This document shows positions 8,439 to 17,378 of a stretch of 64,000 bases of DNA, in pieces. Each line of letters begins with the position of its first letter. Position 1 is the stretch's first letter. This stretch comes from DATBLQ01 sp036555325. GTDB lineage: Bacteria > Pseudomonadota > Alphaproteobacteria > Rhizobiales > Aestuariivirgaceae. The notes beneath the pieces are model-generated. The model saw only the letters and a program-made list of their open reading frames with translations, had not been told where the DNA came from and did no database searches. The translations under genes were made by a program, and so were the position numbers. The stretch lies in contig DATBLQ010000038.1 in the NCBI GenBank assembly GCA_036555325.1, positions 1 to 64,000 on the forward strand, given 5' to 3'.

Positions 8439-8642
8439 TTAGGCGAATTCGCCGCCAAGCCGACAGCCTGCGATGATGCCCGGTTTCCGGCCGATCATCG
8501 CATTCCAAATTGCCCGGGCTTCGTCATAACTGGGAGCACCTTGCGTGACTACTTCGCCGCGAAGGCCAGCACCCAATTTGGCGAGTGCCGCGTCGTCAAT
8601 CGTTGTTGTTTCCCCATCAATGGTCTTGAGTGTGAGGTTCAT
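8439..8642 (-). pseudogene. 5' fragment of an FAD-linked oxidase (BBE-like)
   Basis: Open frame of 67 codons with a good ribosome binding site (AAGGAAGG) before its ATG. Residues 36-58 (GAPSYDEARAIWNAMIGRKP then GII) match the start of the FAD_binding_4 domain in berberine-bridge/glycolate-oxidase-like flavoproteins, which normally run 450 residues or more. After IIAGC the reading changes to an unrelated RLGGEFA and stops, and no continuation is seen in the 145 bases before the tRNA. The fragment is the intact beginning of a gene whose rest was lost, probably by a deletion or insertion beside the tRNA. Confidence 0.6.
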
Positions 8643-8896
8643 ATTTGCCTTCCTTATTTCAACTGAACATGTTTATCTTTGGCAATATTAGAACATCGGT
8701 CGCCCATTCTGCAGCCAGCAATACCCCAGACGGGGGGCCCATGGTAGAAGCTGGCGGAAGAATTTGTGCTATGAATTAAAGGCTAGGACGTCAATGTTTC
8801 GTTTGGGCGCCTTCTGTCCGGATCACGTCGCCAACTGAAGCTCCCTAGCCTCCGCCGACTACGCCACGCCCGGACGAAGCTCGGCGCAGGAAGTAA

Positions 8897-9895
8897 CTAT
8901 TCGCAAATGCGGTAGTTGCTGTCGTTGCCGTGGACGCCCAGATCGAAATGATAATGTGAAGCGTGCGCGGCATCGGCCCCCGGACCGAGCACGGTCGTGA
9001 AATATCCGCAGGCCGAGGTTCGCAATGCCATTAGAAGACGACGGTCCGGGTCCTCTGGATCTGCGACCGCTGTTATCTCGATCCGTTTCTTATTCGTTAG
9101 GGCGATCCCGGCGATGTCAATGGCATTGCCGAAGGCATGCTCACTCATTTTGCCGGAGAAATCGCCGTTTCGGACCCGGCATTGATAGCTTGTGCCGGTC
9201 GATATTGACGCAAGTTTCGCTGCGCCAAGCCCTGCCACCACCGGTGCAGCGATGTCAGATAACCAGACCACGAACTGTCGGGCAAAAACGCAATTCAACA
9301 AGGGGGTTCCGGGGAGATCGATGCGACCGGTTGGCGTCGTAACGGACCTTAGCTGCACGGGATCGGTAACATGGCAGACACCGGTGCCTTTAACCTCCGC
9401 AGGGATCGAGAATTCTGCGCCAAGCTTGGCGAGCTCATTGCGGCAATCGCTGCCGTCGACGAATGGGTTGGGCCTGTATTCTTTCTGAGGCATTTGTGGT
9501 TTGGGAACGTGCAGAACGATTTCAGGAAGGTACGTCGGTGATCGCTCGGTTGGCGGTTTCGGCAGCGCAGGCTTCCGCTGCGGCTTCACCGCAAGCTGAA
9601 TATTCTCGTTTGCCGCAGGCGCCTTCGCTGCCCGCGGTTTGCTCGCGGGTTTGGCCAAACGTTTTGCACTCGGGTGCTTCTTGCTTGTTGTCTTGGTTTT
9701 TGGCTTTACCGCGGCCACTTTGGGGGGCCTTCTCGGACAGCGAAGATTGGTTCTGCTGCAGGAAAGTTTCGATGGCGATTCCACACGAAAATTCGCTTTA
9801 TGTCGGGCAGCTGCATCCATGTTCGGCGCAAAAATGACTACTGCAATTCCGACCAGCAGCGCTGCGAATTGATGCCCAAAAAATCGGGGTTTCAT
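8897..9895 (-). CDS. Extensin-family protein (Extensin_C domain)
   Basis: A 332-aa exported protein. Residues 1-30 are a signal peptide (FGHQFAALLVGIAVVIFAPN). About residues 50-130 form a Lys/Pro/Ala-rich low-complexity spacer (KPKTKTTSKKHPSAKRLAKP). The C-terminal half is the Extensin_C domain: FVDGSDCRNELAKLGAEFS, the Cys-containing GVCHVTDPVQL, SEHAFGNAIDIAGIAL with the conserved His and Asp of a peptidase-like site, and HASHYHFDLGVHG. The fold resembles D-Ala-D-Ala carboxypeptidase/M15 metallopeptidases, so a wall-acting role is plausible but unproven. The ATG at 9895 is chosen because the signal peptide starts there; an ATG lies 23 codons upstream. Confidence 0.82.
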   Translation of the reverse strand: MKPRFFGHQFAALLVGIAVVIFAPNMDAAARHKANFRVESPSKLSCSRTNLRCPRRPPKVAAVKPKTKTTSKKHPSAKRLAKPASKPRAAKAPAANENIQLAVKPQRKPALPKPPTERSPTYLPEIVLHVPKPQMPQKEYRPNPFVDGSDCRNELAKLGAEFSIPAEVKGTGVCHVTDPVQLRSVTTPTGRIDLPGTPLLNCVFARQFVVWLSDIAAPVVAGLGAAKLASISTGTSYQCRVRNGDFSGKMSEHAFGNAIDIAGIALTNKKRIEITAVADPEDPDRRLLMALRTSACGYFTTVLGPGADAAHASHYHFDLGVHGNDSNYRICE

Positions 9896-10073
9896 GAAGC
9901 AATAACGCTTCAGCAACAGAATCGTTCTGAGCACCGCTGCAGCCCAAGGCTGCAGCGCGGTCAAACAGCCGCCGGACCTTTCGCTTAGGAACCCGCGGCT
10001 GCGTTAAGAATTGAAGCTCCCACAGAGACAACGAAGGTCCCGAAATGGCCAAATCGGCTGGACTGGTCCGCGA

Positions 10074-10706
10074 TCAGGCATCGGCTGGAGCCTCGTCGTC
10101 GTCCGAGTGTCCACATACAATTCTTTCTGGCCAGATGAGTTCGTCATGAGATGCAACCGCTTCCCGTCCCGTGCTGAAGATGAACCAAATCGCAACACTG
10201 CCGGCAATCAGTGGATCAAAAATGGAATACCCAGTGATGCTCAGTAACAGGCCGGCTAAAACTGGTGCAAGTGATACGTAAGTATCTCCGAGGTTGTGAA
10301 TATAGGCGAGCCGGATCGCAGCATTTTTCCGGCCCGGCTTCAGCAGCAATTGCGCTACTGCCCAATTCGCAGCAGCAGCGGCAAGTCCGACAAGGATGGG
10401 AATGAAGCCGTGCACTGAAACCGGATGCAATACGCGCTCTACAGCCTGCCATAGCAGCAAGGCACTGACAGCAATAAGCCCTACCGAATTGAAGATATTT
10501 GCCGAGCGAAGAAGGTTGCGCGAAATTCCCTGCGACAGGATGAATGCCAAATACAGTGAAACAAGCGCAATCTCATCGGATAGATTGTGAATGCTATCCA
10601 TAATCAGGCTGAGACTTCCGGCTCGGTAACCTGCCACTGCCTCAATGGTGAAAATCCCGGTGTTGAGAGCTACAGCGGTCCCAACCGCTCTGCGATAGTG
10701 GGCCAT
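10074..10706 (-). CDS. Cation diffusion facilitator (CDF) family transporter
   Basis: A 210-aa inner-membrane protein of the CDF family, which exports divalent metals such as Zn, Co or Fe by proton antiport. Metal-site signatures occur twice: SLIMDSIHNLSDEIAL in TM2 and RLAYIHNLGDTYVSL in TM5. About six membrane segments are visible. It is short: the usual C-terminal cytoplasmic metal-sensing domain is missing, replaced by a tail with His, Cys and Asp (HDELIWPERIVCGHSDDD) that could bind metal. The gene stands alone between the extensin-family gene and the hupE remnant. Confidence 0.85.
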   Translation of the reverse strand: MAHYRRAVGTAVALNTGIFTIEAVAGYRAGSLSLIMDSIHNLSDEIALVSLYLAFILSQGISRNLLRSANIFNSVGLIAVSALLLWQAVERVLHPVSVHGFIPILVGLAAAAANWAVAQLLLKPGRKNAAIRLAYIHNLGDTYVSLAPVLAGLLLSITGYSIFDPLIAGSVAIWFIFSTGREAVASHDELIWPERIVCGHSDDDEAPADA

Positions 10707-10866
10707 GGCGGTAACTGAGTGATCTTAACTTCAGCTCCCCTGGTGGATGGCCGAGACAATGGATTTCACATTGTGCCGCATGACGGCCTCCGGGATCAAG
10801 TTGTTGTCTGTGCTTCTGCGGGCGGATGATCAATTTCCTTGAACGTTGGGGGGGTGTACCAGCACG

Positions 10867-11118
10867 TTACGAGATCAGGAAATAAACACCAGCAGCGGCT
10901 ATCAGGCCTCCAATGCCGCGCGAGACCTGACCCTTGAGCAGCCGGCCTATCGTGAGGCCAATGCCAATACCCACAACATGAATGAAGCCGGTCGCAACAA
11001 CGAAACCGATGGCATAGGAGGCAGGATCGGCAGCTTGCGGCAATTCCACATTGGCGCCAGCTTCGCGGGCAGCAAGGGAAGCGGACAGTGTCGCGTGAAC
11101 ACTGGTTCTACGTCTTTC
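10867..11118 (-). pseudogene. C-terminal remnant of HupE/UreJ-family protein
   Basis: The frame reads about 80 codons to a TAA, with an in-frame TGA at 11119-11121 at its upstream end. The part VELPQAADPASYAIGFVVAT and GIGIGLTIGRLLKGQ...GIGGLIAAAGVYFLI matches the last membrane helices of HupE/UreJ, a nickel or cobalt permease family of about 190-200 aa. The N-terminal half and the signal peptide are absent. No start codon or ribosome binding site suits the fragment. Homology stops near 11095, where the SRAP remnant on the other strand begins. Confidence 0.65.
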
Positions 11119-11306
11119 TCACAACTGAATCCAATGACCTGGTGAGGCCCATTCATGCCAAGGCCATGCCGGTCATACTGTGCGATCCAGAAGCCTGGGA
11201 AGTTTGGCTCACCGGTTCTGTCGAGGAGGGCTTCGAACTGCAGTCGCCCTTGTCGCCCGTGCGCCTGGAGATTGTAGCCAGGTACAACCGAGCCGATGCG
11301 GCATAA
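11100..11306 (+). pseudogene. C-terminal remnant of SRAP (YedK/HMCES-like) peptidase
   Basis: The frame contains FLTTESNDLVRPIHAKAMP and VILCDPEAWEVWLTG, the C-terminal signature of SOS-response-associated peptidases that shield abasic sites in single-stranded DNA. The His of RPIHAKAMP is the conserved active-site His. Only about 65 residues of the usual 220-250 are present; the catalytic Cys2 and N-terminal two thirds are missing. Coding similarity starts near 11105, right where the hupE remnant on the opposite strand ends. Confidence 0.65.
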
Positions 11307-11804
11307 ACATCAGCATTAGGTTAGGGGCCTAGCGAAGCCACCGGCAACGTCTGCTCCTGTGTGAGCGAACAGCGGCGAGGAAAAAAGGATGGAAGCGGCA
11401 GAGCGCGCGCGGTCATGATTGGATCCGTTATTGGCGATGTGTGCTTTGCCAAGTTAGTCCGGGCTTGCGATCATTTGGCTGCCCCGCTGCCTCAAGGGCA
11501 GGCGGTGACTGTAACTAGAAAGGACCGGGCAACAGGCTCGCTACTCCACTCCACGCAAGACTCATGAGAAGGGCGCCGCTATTGGGCTGCATCGCTCTCA
11601 TTGTTGTCCCGATGCTGCGCCTGTCGTCATCATTCCTCCAACCAGTGTTGACCATCCTCCGCCGCCCGTAACCAACTCTGTGACACAGTGTTTCGCTTCC
11701 CGCTAACCCATGGCCACCTCTGTATTTTTTCCTTCAGACGAGGCAATGAGCGAGCAGGACCGTGCAGCGTTGGACGATGACGGGAATCTGCTGCATCCGC
11801 TACC
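11307..11804. other. Gene-free stretch
   Basis: No convincing gene, RNA or strong hairpin. Short open frames exist, including a hydrophobic 35-codon one at 11564-11671, but none has a ribosome binding site or a recognisable family. The stretch separates the SRAP remnant from the zinc-binding protein gene and fits the picture of decayed DNA between 8.3 and 13.3 kb. Confidence 0.4.
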
Positions 11805-12713
11805 TCACGAGCCGATCATGGCGGGCGCGAGCAAAGTGATGTTGTGCTTGAACATGTCGAGGTACGTCTCGCCACCTTCGCCCTTCTTCGACAAGGCGTC
11901 CGAGAAGAGCGAGCCACCGACGTTGACGCCAGTCTCCTTGGCGATCTGCTCGAGCAGGCGCGGGTCGCTCATATTTTCGATGAAGAGAGCGGTAACGCCT
12001 TCCTTTCTAATCTGCTCGATGAGCTTGGCCACGTCGGCCGCCGAAGCCTCGCTTTCTGTGCTGACGCCCTCGGGTGCCATGAAGGTGACCCCATAAGCTG
12101 CTCCAAAATATCCAAAGGCATCATGAGTGGTGATGACCTTACGCTTTGTTTCGGGCACCGCGGCGATCTTCGCCTTAACTTCGGCATCGAGCGCCGTGAT
12201 TTGAGCCGAATAGGCTTTGGCATTCTTCTTGAACGTATCGCAATCGGCAGCATCGACCTTGCATAGGCCGTCGGCGATGTTCTTGACATAGACGAGACCA
12301 TTGGAGAGGTTCTGCCAGGCATGGGGATCGGTTTCCTCGGCATTATCCTCCATCATGGTGCGCGGCGTGATACCGGTGCTGGCCACGACGGTCTCGCCCT
12401 TGAAGCCGGTTGATTCCACGAGGCGTTCCATCCAGCCCTCGAAGCCCAAACCGTTCACAAAGAAGATTTGACCTTTCGTAAGCGCAGTGGCATCGCCAGG
12501 ATTTGGTTCATAAACATGCGTATCGACATTAGGGCCAACAATAGTCGTCACCTCGACAAGGTCGCCTCCAACATTGCTCACCATGTCACCCAAGATAGAG
12601 AATGTCGCAACTGCTTTGATTTTATCGGCTGCGAGTGCCGTCGGCGCGAGTGCCAGATTCCCTAGGGCGACGAAGACGGTTCCGGCGAGCAGGGATTTGA
12701 ATGATACAGACAC
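11805..12713 (-). CDS. Zinc ABC transporter substrate-binding protein (AztC/ZnuA type)
   Basis: A 302-aa periplasmic cluster A-I metal-binding protein with a signal peptide ending ALAPTALAAD. Metal ligands can be placed: His66 (DTHVYEP), His131 (DPHAWQN), His197 (TTHDAFGYFG) and Asp272 (SLFSDAL). Three His plus Asp is the zinc-type set; manganese-type proteins have Glu at the third place. The His-rich loop of classical ZnuA is absent, as in AztC. The start is GTG with AAGGAGAAAGA upstream. No permease or ATPase gene adjoins it, so it is an orphan here and would need a transporter encoded elsewhere. Confidence 0.85.
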   Translation of the reverse strand: MSVSFKSLLAGTVFVALGNLALAPTALAADKIKAVATFSILGDMVSNVGGDLVEVTTIVGPNVDTHVYEPNPGDATALTKGQIFFVNGLGFEGWMERLVESTGFKGETVVASTGITPRTMMEDNAEETDPHAWQNLSNGLVYVKNIADGLCKVDAADCDTFKKNAKAYSAQITALDAEVKAKIAAVPETKRKVITTHDAFGYFGAAYGVTFMAPEGVSTESEASAADVAKLIEQIRKEGVTALFIENMSDPRLLEQIAKETGVNVGGSLFSDALSKKGEGGETYLDMFKHNITLLAPAMIGS

Positions 12714-12841
12714 TGGTCTTTCTCCTTTATGCGATGTAATGACGTTGTGGTTTCAGGCGGTTCACGAGAATGCCGCGGAGGGCAAGCGCCAGCGACGTAT
12801 CAGACCCTGACGGTGAGAATAATGGCGAGGGTCTAGACGAA

Positions 12842-12967
12842 CTATGCCAGTACACGGCAGCTCGGACGGGGCTCTAGTTCATGCAGAATGCCATAGACTG
12901 ACAGCGGCTTTCGCTCCTTACGCAGAACACCCAGTACTTCGTGAGCACCTAACTTCTCCCCAACAGC
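12842..12967 (-). pseudogene. Probable zur (Fur-family) remnant
   Basis: The minus-strand frame ending in TAG at 12842-12844 reads GAHEVLGVLRKERKPLSVYG, then ILHELEPRPSCRVLA. This resembles the first winged-helix segment of Zur/Fur regulators, where a helix, VL....PLSAYDIL and L.R follow one another. Only about 40 codons remain, with no start codon and no dimerisation domain or metal sites. The link to zur is supported by its neighbours: a zinc-binding-protein gene downstream and a Zur-box-like site upstream. The match is short, so confidence is limited. Confidence 0.35.
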
Positions 12968-12973
12968 ATATTT

Positions 12974-12991
12974 GTTATGTTACAACGTACC
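12974..12991. promoter_or_regulatory. Candidate Zur operator
   Basis: The 18-bp site GTTATGTTACAACGTACC is an imperfect inverted repeat (6 of 9 half-site positions) and matches about 13 of 18 positions of the alphaproteobacterial Zur box as I recall it (GTNATRTTATAACATNAC). It lies directly upstream of the zur-like remnant and about 260 bases upstream of the zinc-binding-protein gene, all reading leftwards. Confidence 0.35.
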
Positions 12992-13307
12992 GTATTGTCA
13001 AGGAGCAATTGTCCGGCATCAGCGCTCATGAGACAAACTTGCTGACTTGACTTGGGCCCGCATCTTATCGAAACCATGCGCCTCGCCGGCTTTCCGCCCT
13101 GTGCCAAGTCTCCAGCTGATCTGCGAGTTGCCGAGCCGGCGCGCTTGCCCGAGTGCATGGCCAATCGTGAGAAGCAAATTAGTCGCCGGCTTCCTGCATG
13201 GCTGCTCAAGGAATTTCAGCTTCGGGTCGTAACCAATCGGATCGGACTGAGCGGATGATCATAACGGTGAAGGTGAAGATCATGCCGAACCAGCGCGACG
13301 AGCGCGC
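12992..13307. other. Gene-free stretch
   Basis: Open frames exist on both strands but have mixed, implausible composition, no ribosome binding sites and no recognisable family. Nothing else seen. Confidence 0.3.
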
Positions 13308-13937
13308 TTATGTTTTTGGCGCCAGCACGGTCCGAGAGAGCTGTGGGTATGTGGCACGATAGCCGCGCCAGACTGCGATCGGAGAGAGTATGCCAAAGAG
13401 CATGCGCTGCACTGCCAATGGCGGTGAGTGGAAGACGATCACATCGCCGAACTCGCGTGCGGAGAGCGAGAGCTGCAATAGTTTAGGCATACCCTTCGCA
13501 TCCGTGTGCCCGAGCCGCGCCAGACCAAAGAAAGTTTCGATCATATGCGCAAAGCGTTCACCGGGAGTTATTTCAACCCGCACGCGGGCATCACGGTCGG
13601 CCGCATTCCACCAGTCGTGCCATTCATTCGGGGCGATCATGGCGGTCTCTCCGCGGCGAAGAATGCTCGTCTCTCCGCCGAGCCGCATGGTCAGTTCACC
13701 GTCAATAACGGTGAAGCGTTCGACAAGGGCAGGATGTCGGTGTTCGCCGACCACCCGCGCACCGACCCGTGCAAGCAATTCGGCAACCACGCGGCGCTCG
13801 GGATTGTGGTGGGGAAGCTCGAGGAGCGTTGCGCGCTCGCCAGTAATGGGGTTTTCCCAGACCTCGCCGATTTGAATCGGTGTGCGGTCTGGCTGTCCCT
13901 GAGGATCAGGATGCGTCATTGGAACAACCTGCTTCAT
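13308..13937 (-). CDS. Cupin-domain protein
   Basis: About 209 aa with a single cupin domain at residues 25-115: ELLARVGARVVGEHRHPALVE supplies the first metal-binding His pair and Glu, and the second motif reads RRGETAMIAPNEWHDWWN. The C-terminal 80 residues look helical and hydrophobic (HMIETFFGLARLGHTD, MLFGILSPIAVWRGY) and may form a lid or associate with membrane. Function is unknown; such cupins include small oxygenases and isomerases. The start is uncertain: ATG at 13937, ATG at 13919 and a GTG at 13979 are all possible, none with a strong ribosome binding site. It lies downstream of the FbpC-like gene on the same strand. Confidence 0.7.
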   Translation of the reverse strand: MKQVVPMTHPDPQGQPDRTPIQIGEVWENPITGERATLLELPHHNPERRVVAELLARVGARVVGEHRHPALVERFTVIDGELTMRLGGETSILRRGETAMIAPNEWHDWWNAADRDARVRVEITPGERFAHMIETFFGLARLGHTDAKGMPKLLQLSLSAREFGDVIVFHSPPLAVQRMLFGILSPIAVWRGYRATYPQLSRTVLAPKT

Positions 13938-14027
13938 GGGTAGAGACTTGTCTATCAATACATGGAGTTTCGCAGCCACGGCGACTCTGGCCGCAGTGGG
14001 GCGAGGGGGTCTTTCAAGCCGATATTT

Positions 14028-15125
14028 TCAGAAGCCCTCTGGGCGCTGCCCACTGGCGGGAGCAACAATCGTAAGCTCATCGGCCTTCAGCTGCAGCTCG
14101 AGGGACTCGCCCGGCTCGACGCGGCGATCGGCCGGTTGGGTGGCATAGATCGTCCCGACCTCGGTATCGAGCGTGAATTCCCAGTGCGATCCCAGATAGG
14201 TTGCCTTGCGCACGGTGGCGGGGAGGCTCGGTTCCTGCATCGCCTGCCTGGATAACGTCATGGATCCGGGACGCAGCACCAAGAGTGTCGCGTCATTCCG
14301 GTAGCCGCGGTCGGGCAGGGCGAATGTCTTGCGCCCGAGCCGCACTTTGACCTTGTTGTCAACGGTGCGCCCCGCAATCTCGCAGGGAAGGAGATTTGCC
14401 CCGCCGATGAAATCTGCAACAAAGGAATCTTTGGGGCTGCTGTAAAGCTCGGTCGGGGTTCCGGCCTGGGCAAGGTGGCCATTGTTCATGACGATGATCC
14501 GGTCGGAGACCGCAAGGGCTTCCTCCTGATCATGGGTAACATAGACCGAAGTCAGACCGAGGTTCAGCTGCAGATCGCGAATCTCTTCCCGCATTCGGCG
14601 CCGCAGCTTCGCATCGAGGTTCGATAGCGGCTCATCGAAAAGAAGCACTTGAGGTTCGAGGACGAGAGCGCGGGCGCAGGCGACGCGCTGCTGCTGGCCA
14701 CCCGACAATTCCGACGGCAGCCGATCGTCATAGCCGTCGAGGCCCACTAGATGGAGGCCTTCACGGGCTTTGGCGATCTGGCCCCTCTTGTCTAAGCGCG
14801 AGCCGGCGAGTCCATAGGCAACATTCTCAAGAACCGTCATATGGGGAAAAAGAGCATAGGACTGGAAAACCATGCTGGCGTCGCGCTCATTGGGTGGCAG
14901 CAGCGTGACATCCTTCCCGGCGATAAAGATCCGCCCAGACGTCGGCAATTCCAGCCCAGCAATCATGCGGAGAATGGTGGTCTTGCCGCAACCGGATGGC
15001 CCGAGCAAAGTGACCAGATTGCCGCGGGCGATGTCGAACGAGACTTGGTCGACCGCAACGACCGAACCAAAGTGCTTGCTGACGTTCTCCAACCTTACCT
15101 GCGCGGCCGGCGGCTTCGCATTCAT
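14028..15125 (-). CDS. ABC transporter ATPase, FbpC/AfuC type
   Basis: A 365-aa ATPase energising the adjacent permease. Visible: Walker A GPSGCGKTT (about 42-50), Q-loop MVFQSYALFPHMTV, signature LSGGQQQR, Walker B VLLFDEP, H-loop YVTHDQEEA, then a TOBE-type C-terminal domain from about residue 240 (GGANLLPCEIAGRTVDNKVKV). It is the last gene of a three-gene operon (binding protein, permease, ATPase); its ATG overlaps the permease stop by four bases (ATGA), indicating translational coupling. The family is normally annotated as ferric transport, but see the binding protein for evidence against iron. Confidence 0.9.
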   Translation of the reverse strand: MNAKPPAAQVRLENVSKHFGSVVAVDQVSFDIARGNLVTLLGPSGCGKTTILRMIAGLELPTSGRIFIAGKDVTLLPPNERDASMVFQSYALFPHMTVLENVAYGLAGSRLDKRGQIAKAREGLHLVGLDGYDDRLPSELSGGQQQRVACARALVLEPQVLLFDEPLSNLDAKLRRRMREEIRDLQLNLGLTSVYVTHDQEEALAVSDRIIVMNNGHLAQAGTPTELYSSPKDSFVADFIGGANLLPCEIAGRTVDNKVKVRLGRKTFALPDRGYRNDATLLVLRPGSMTLSRQAMQEPSLPATVRKATYLGSHWEFTLDTEVGTIYATQPADRRVEPGESLELQLKADELTIVAPASGQRPEGF

Positions 15126-17320
15126 GTGTATTGTTCCCGACTAAGGATTGGTGGCGTCCGGACGCTGACAGAGCGTCGCTGTTCGCCAATGGCGAATTGG
15201 ATCAGGCTGATAACCGTCATCATCAATACAATCAGGACGGAACTATAGGCAATTGCGACACCGAAATCGGAAACTTCGACCCGGCCAACAATATAGGCGG
15301 TGGCGAGATTGTATTTTGCACTGACAAGAAAGATAACGGCGCTCACCGAGGTGATGGCACGCACAAAGGAGTAGACAAGCGAAGCTACGATAGCCGGACG
15401 AAGCAAGGGTAAGATGACACGCCGTATCGTTGCAAACGTACTGTGACGCAGCAGAAGCGAACATTCATCGAGACTCCTGTCAATCTGCGCCAGGGATGCG
15501 AGGCCGGCTCGGATCGAGACCGGAAGGTTACGAAAGACAAAGCAGATGACGAGTATCAGGGCGGTGCCAGTGAGTTCGATCGGCGGAACGTTGAAGGCAA
15601 GGATGTAGCTGACACCGATGACGGTTCCTGGAATAGCAAAGCTCAACATGGTCATGAACTCGAAAACAGTCTGTCCAATGAAGCGCTGCCGATTCAGCAA
15701 ATAAGCGGTCAGCAAGCCGACAGCAGCCGTTGGTGGCGCAGCCAGCGCCGCCAATTCGAGCGTCGTGAGGAACGAAGGCCAGGCGCGGCCTGTCCATAGA
15801 AGTCCAGCGTCGGTCAATTCGATGCCAAATGCGGTAACGTAGTGCTGAAAAGTGAAGCTGTTGTCGATTCCAAGGGAGTGGACAAAACCGCCGAAGAGGA
15901 TGATGGCATAGACGGCGAAGGTGAAGGCAAGCCACGGGACGCTCGCACCATACACCAGGGTCCTGACCGCGAGCGGCAAGGGTGCAGACTTCCCCGCATC
16001 GCCTTTTCCGGCTACCGTCGTATAGGAACGACGGCCGAGCCACTGACGCTGCCACGCAAAGGCGTAAAGCGTAAGAGCCAACAGAATAATTGCAAGGGCG
16101 GCCGCTTTGCCAGGATCGTTCTGAGAACCGACGATAGCGAAAAAAATATCGGTGCTGAGAACATCGAAGTTGCCGCCCAATACCAGCGGATTCCCAAAGT
16201 CGGCGAGGCTCTCGACGAAGCCAATGAGAAAGGCATTGGCGACGCCCGGCCGCAACAGCGGCCATGTTACAGTCTGAAAGGTGCGCCAGCGGTTGGCGCG
16301 GAGCGTTCTTGCAGCTTCCTCCATTGATGGACTGATGCCTTCAACTACACCAATCAAAACGAGATAGGCGATAGGCGTGAAGGCCAGAGTCTGTACGATC
16401 GAGAGGCCGGCGAAGCCGTAAATCCAGCGGGTCGGTGGTATTGCGAACCATTCGTGCATGGCGACGGTGAGAAGGCCGGTGCGACCGAACAAGAGAATGA
16501 TTCCAAGGCCAATTACAAAAGGAGGTGTGATGATGGGCAGAACCGCGAGACCCCGCAGCAGGGCCTTCGGGCGAAATCCGGTGCGCTTATGCAGCAAGGC
16601 CAGGCCCAGGCCGAGCAAGGTTGTGGTTGTGCCGGTAACGACTGCAAGGAAAAAAGAGTTCCACACCACGCCACAGCGGGCGTCTCGCCAAAGGCAAGCG
16701 GGGGTCCAGAGGTCGTTGTCGGTCAAGCGCGCAACGAGCGCGGCAGGCGAGTAGGAGCCTTTGGTATCGACGGCCGCTGCAATCAGGACCTTGGCCACGG
16801 GAAAAAAGACAAATAGTAGAATCGAGCTGACAATCAGGGTCACGGCGGAAATCAGAAACAGATCGCCGCGCATGGCACCCTTGAGCGCCAGACCGGTGGC
16901 GAGCAAAAGCAATAAAGACGTTGCGGTAACGAGAGCGCCCAGGCCCATTCCTTTTTGCGGCGGAACGGGACCGAATATCTCTGTCAGTTCTGGCAATGAC
17001 CAGCCGTTGAGGCCGATCAGAAACCCCTGCATGAATAGGAACAACAGCCCGACTGCCCCAGAAACTATGAAGATCGAGGCTGTGCTATCCCTCTCGACGC
17101 GCCACAATCCTGCTAGCGGAATTAGCAATGCAAGAACAACGGGCCACAGCCAGTAGCGCTTCTCGATAAGCGCCTGGATAAGCGCGGTCGATTGAAGGAT
17201 AGCCTTGCCGGACCAAATCAAGGACCAGAAACCATCTTCCACCGCGTACCAAGGCAAGATTGCAAGGCCAACCCAACCGGCAAGCAGCACCCAGCCAGCG
17301 TGCCTCGTTAGCTTGCTCAT
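15122..17320 (-). CDS. ABC transporter permease, FbpB/AfuB type (fused double domain)
   Basis: A 732-aa inner-membrane protein with two BPD_transp_1 permease domains in one chain, as in FbpB/AfuB. EAA-loop signatures appear twice: EEAARTLRANRWRTFQTVTW followed by PLLRPG, and the second half DECSLLLRHSTFATIRRVIL followed by PLLRPA. Twelve or more hydrophobic helices are visible, with an N-terminal extension of about five helices before the first domain. ATG at 17320 is selected because AGGGATGAG precedes it; 13 further codons upstream are open but unlikely. It follows the binding-protein gene with a gap of about 60 bases. Confidence 0.9.
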   Translation of the reverse strand: MSKLTRHAGWVLLAGWVGLAILPWYAVEDGFWSLIWSGKAILQSTALIQALIEKRYWLWPVVLALLIPLAGLWRVERDSTASIFIVSGAVGLLFLFMQGFLIGLNGWSLPELTEIFGPVPPQKGMGLGALVTATSLLLLLATGLALKGAMRGDLFLISAVTLIVSSILLFVFFPVAKVLIAAAVDTKGSYSPAALVARLTDNDLWTPACLWRDARCGVVWNSFFLAVVTGTTTTLLGLGLALLHKRTGFRPKALLRGLAVLPIITPPFVIGLGIILLFGRTGLLTVAMHEWFAIPPTRWIYGFAGLSIVQTLAFTPIAYLVLIGVVEGISPSMEEAARTLRANRWRTFQTVTWPLLRPGVANAFLIGFVESLADFGNPLVLGGNFDVLSTDIFFAIVGSQNDPGKAAALAIILLALTLYAFAWQRQWLGRRSYTTVAGKGDAGKSAPLPLAVRTLVYGASVPWLAFTFAVYAIILFGGFVHSLGIDNSFTFQHYVTAFGIELTDAGLLWTGRAWPSFLTTLELAALAAPPTAAVGLLTAYLLNRQRFIGQTVFEFMTMLSFAIPGTVIGVSYILAFNVPPIELTGTALILVICFVFRNLPVSIRAGLASLAQIDRSLDECSLLLRHSTFATIRRVILPLLRPAIVASLVYSFVRAITSVSAVIFLVSAKYNLATAYIVGRVEVSDFGVAIAYSSVLIVLMMTVISLIQFAIGEQRRSVSVRTPPILSREQYT

Positions 17321-17378
17321 CTCATCCCTGCGCTTTGGAGGGCTGTTTGATCCCCCCACCCCGGTTCAAGCAACAGCA

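Noticed and set aside
11564..11671. Hydrophobic 35-codon frame
   Set aside because: No ribosome binding site, no family resemblance, and it lies in decayed DNA.
12949..13209. Open frames on both strands between the Zur-like site and the cupin gene
   Set aside because: Composition is random-looking (Arg/Ser/Cys-rich), no start signals, no recognisable motif.
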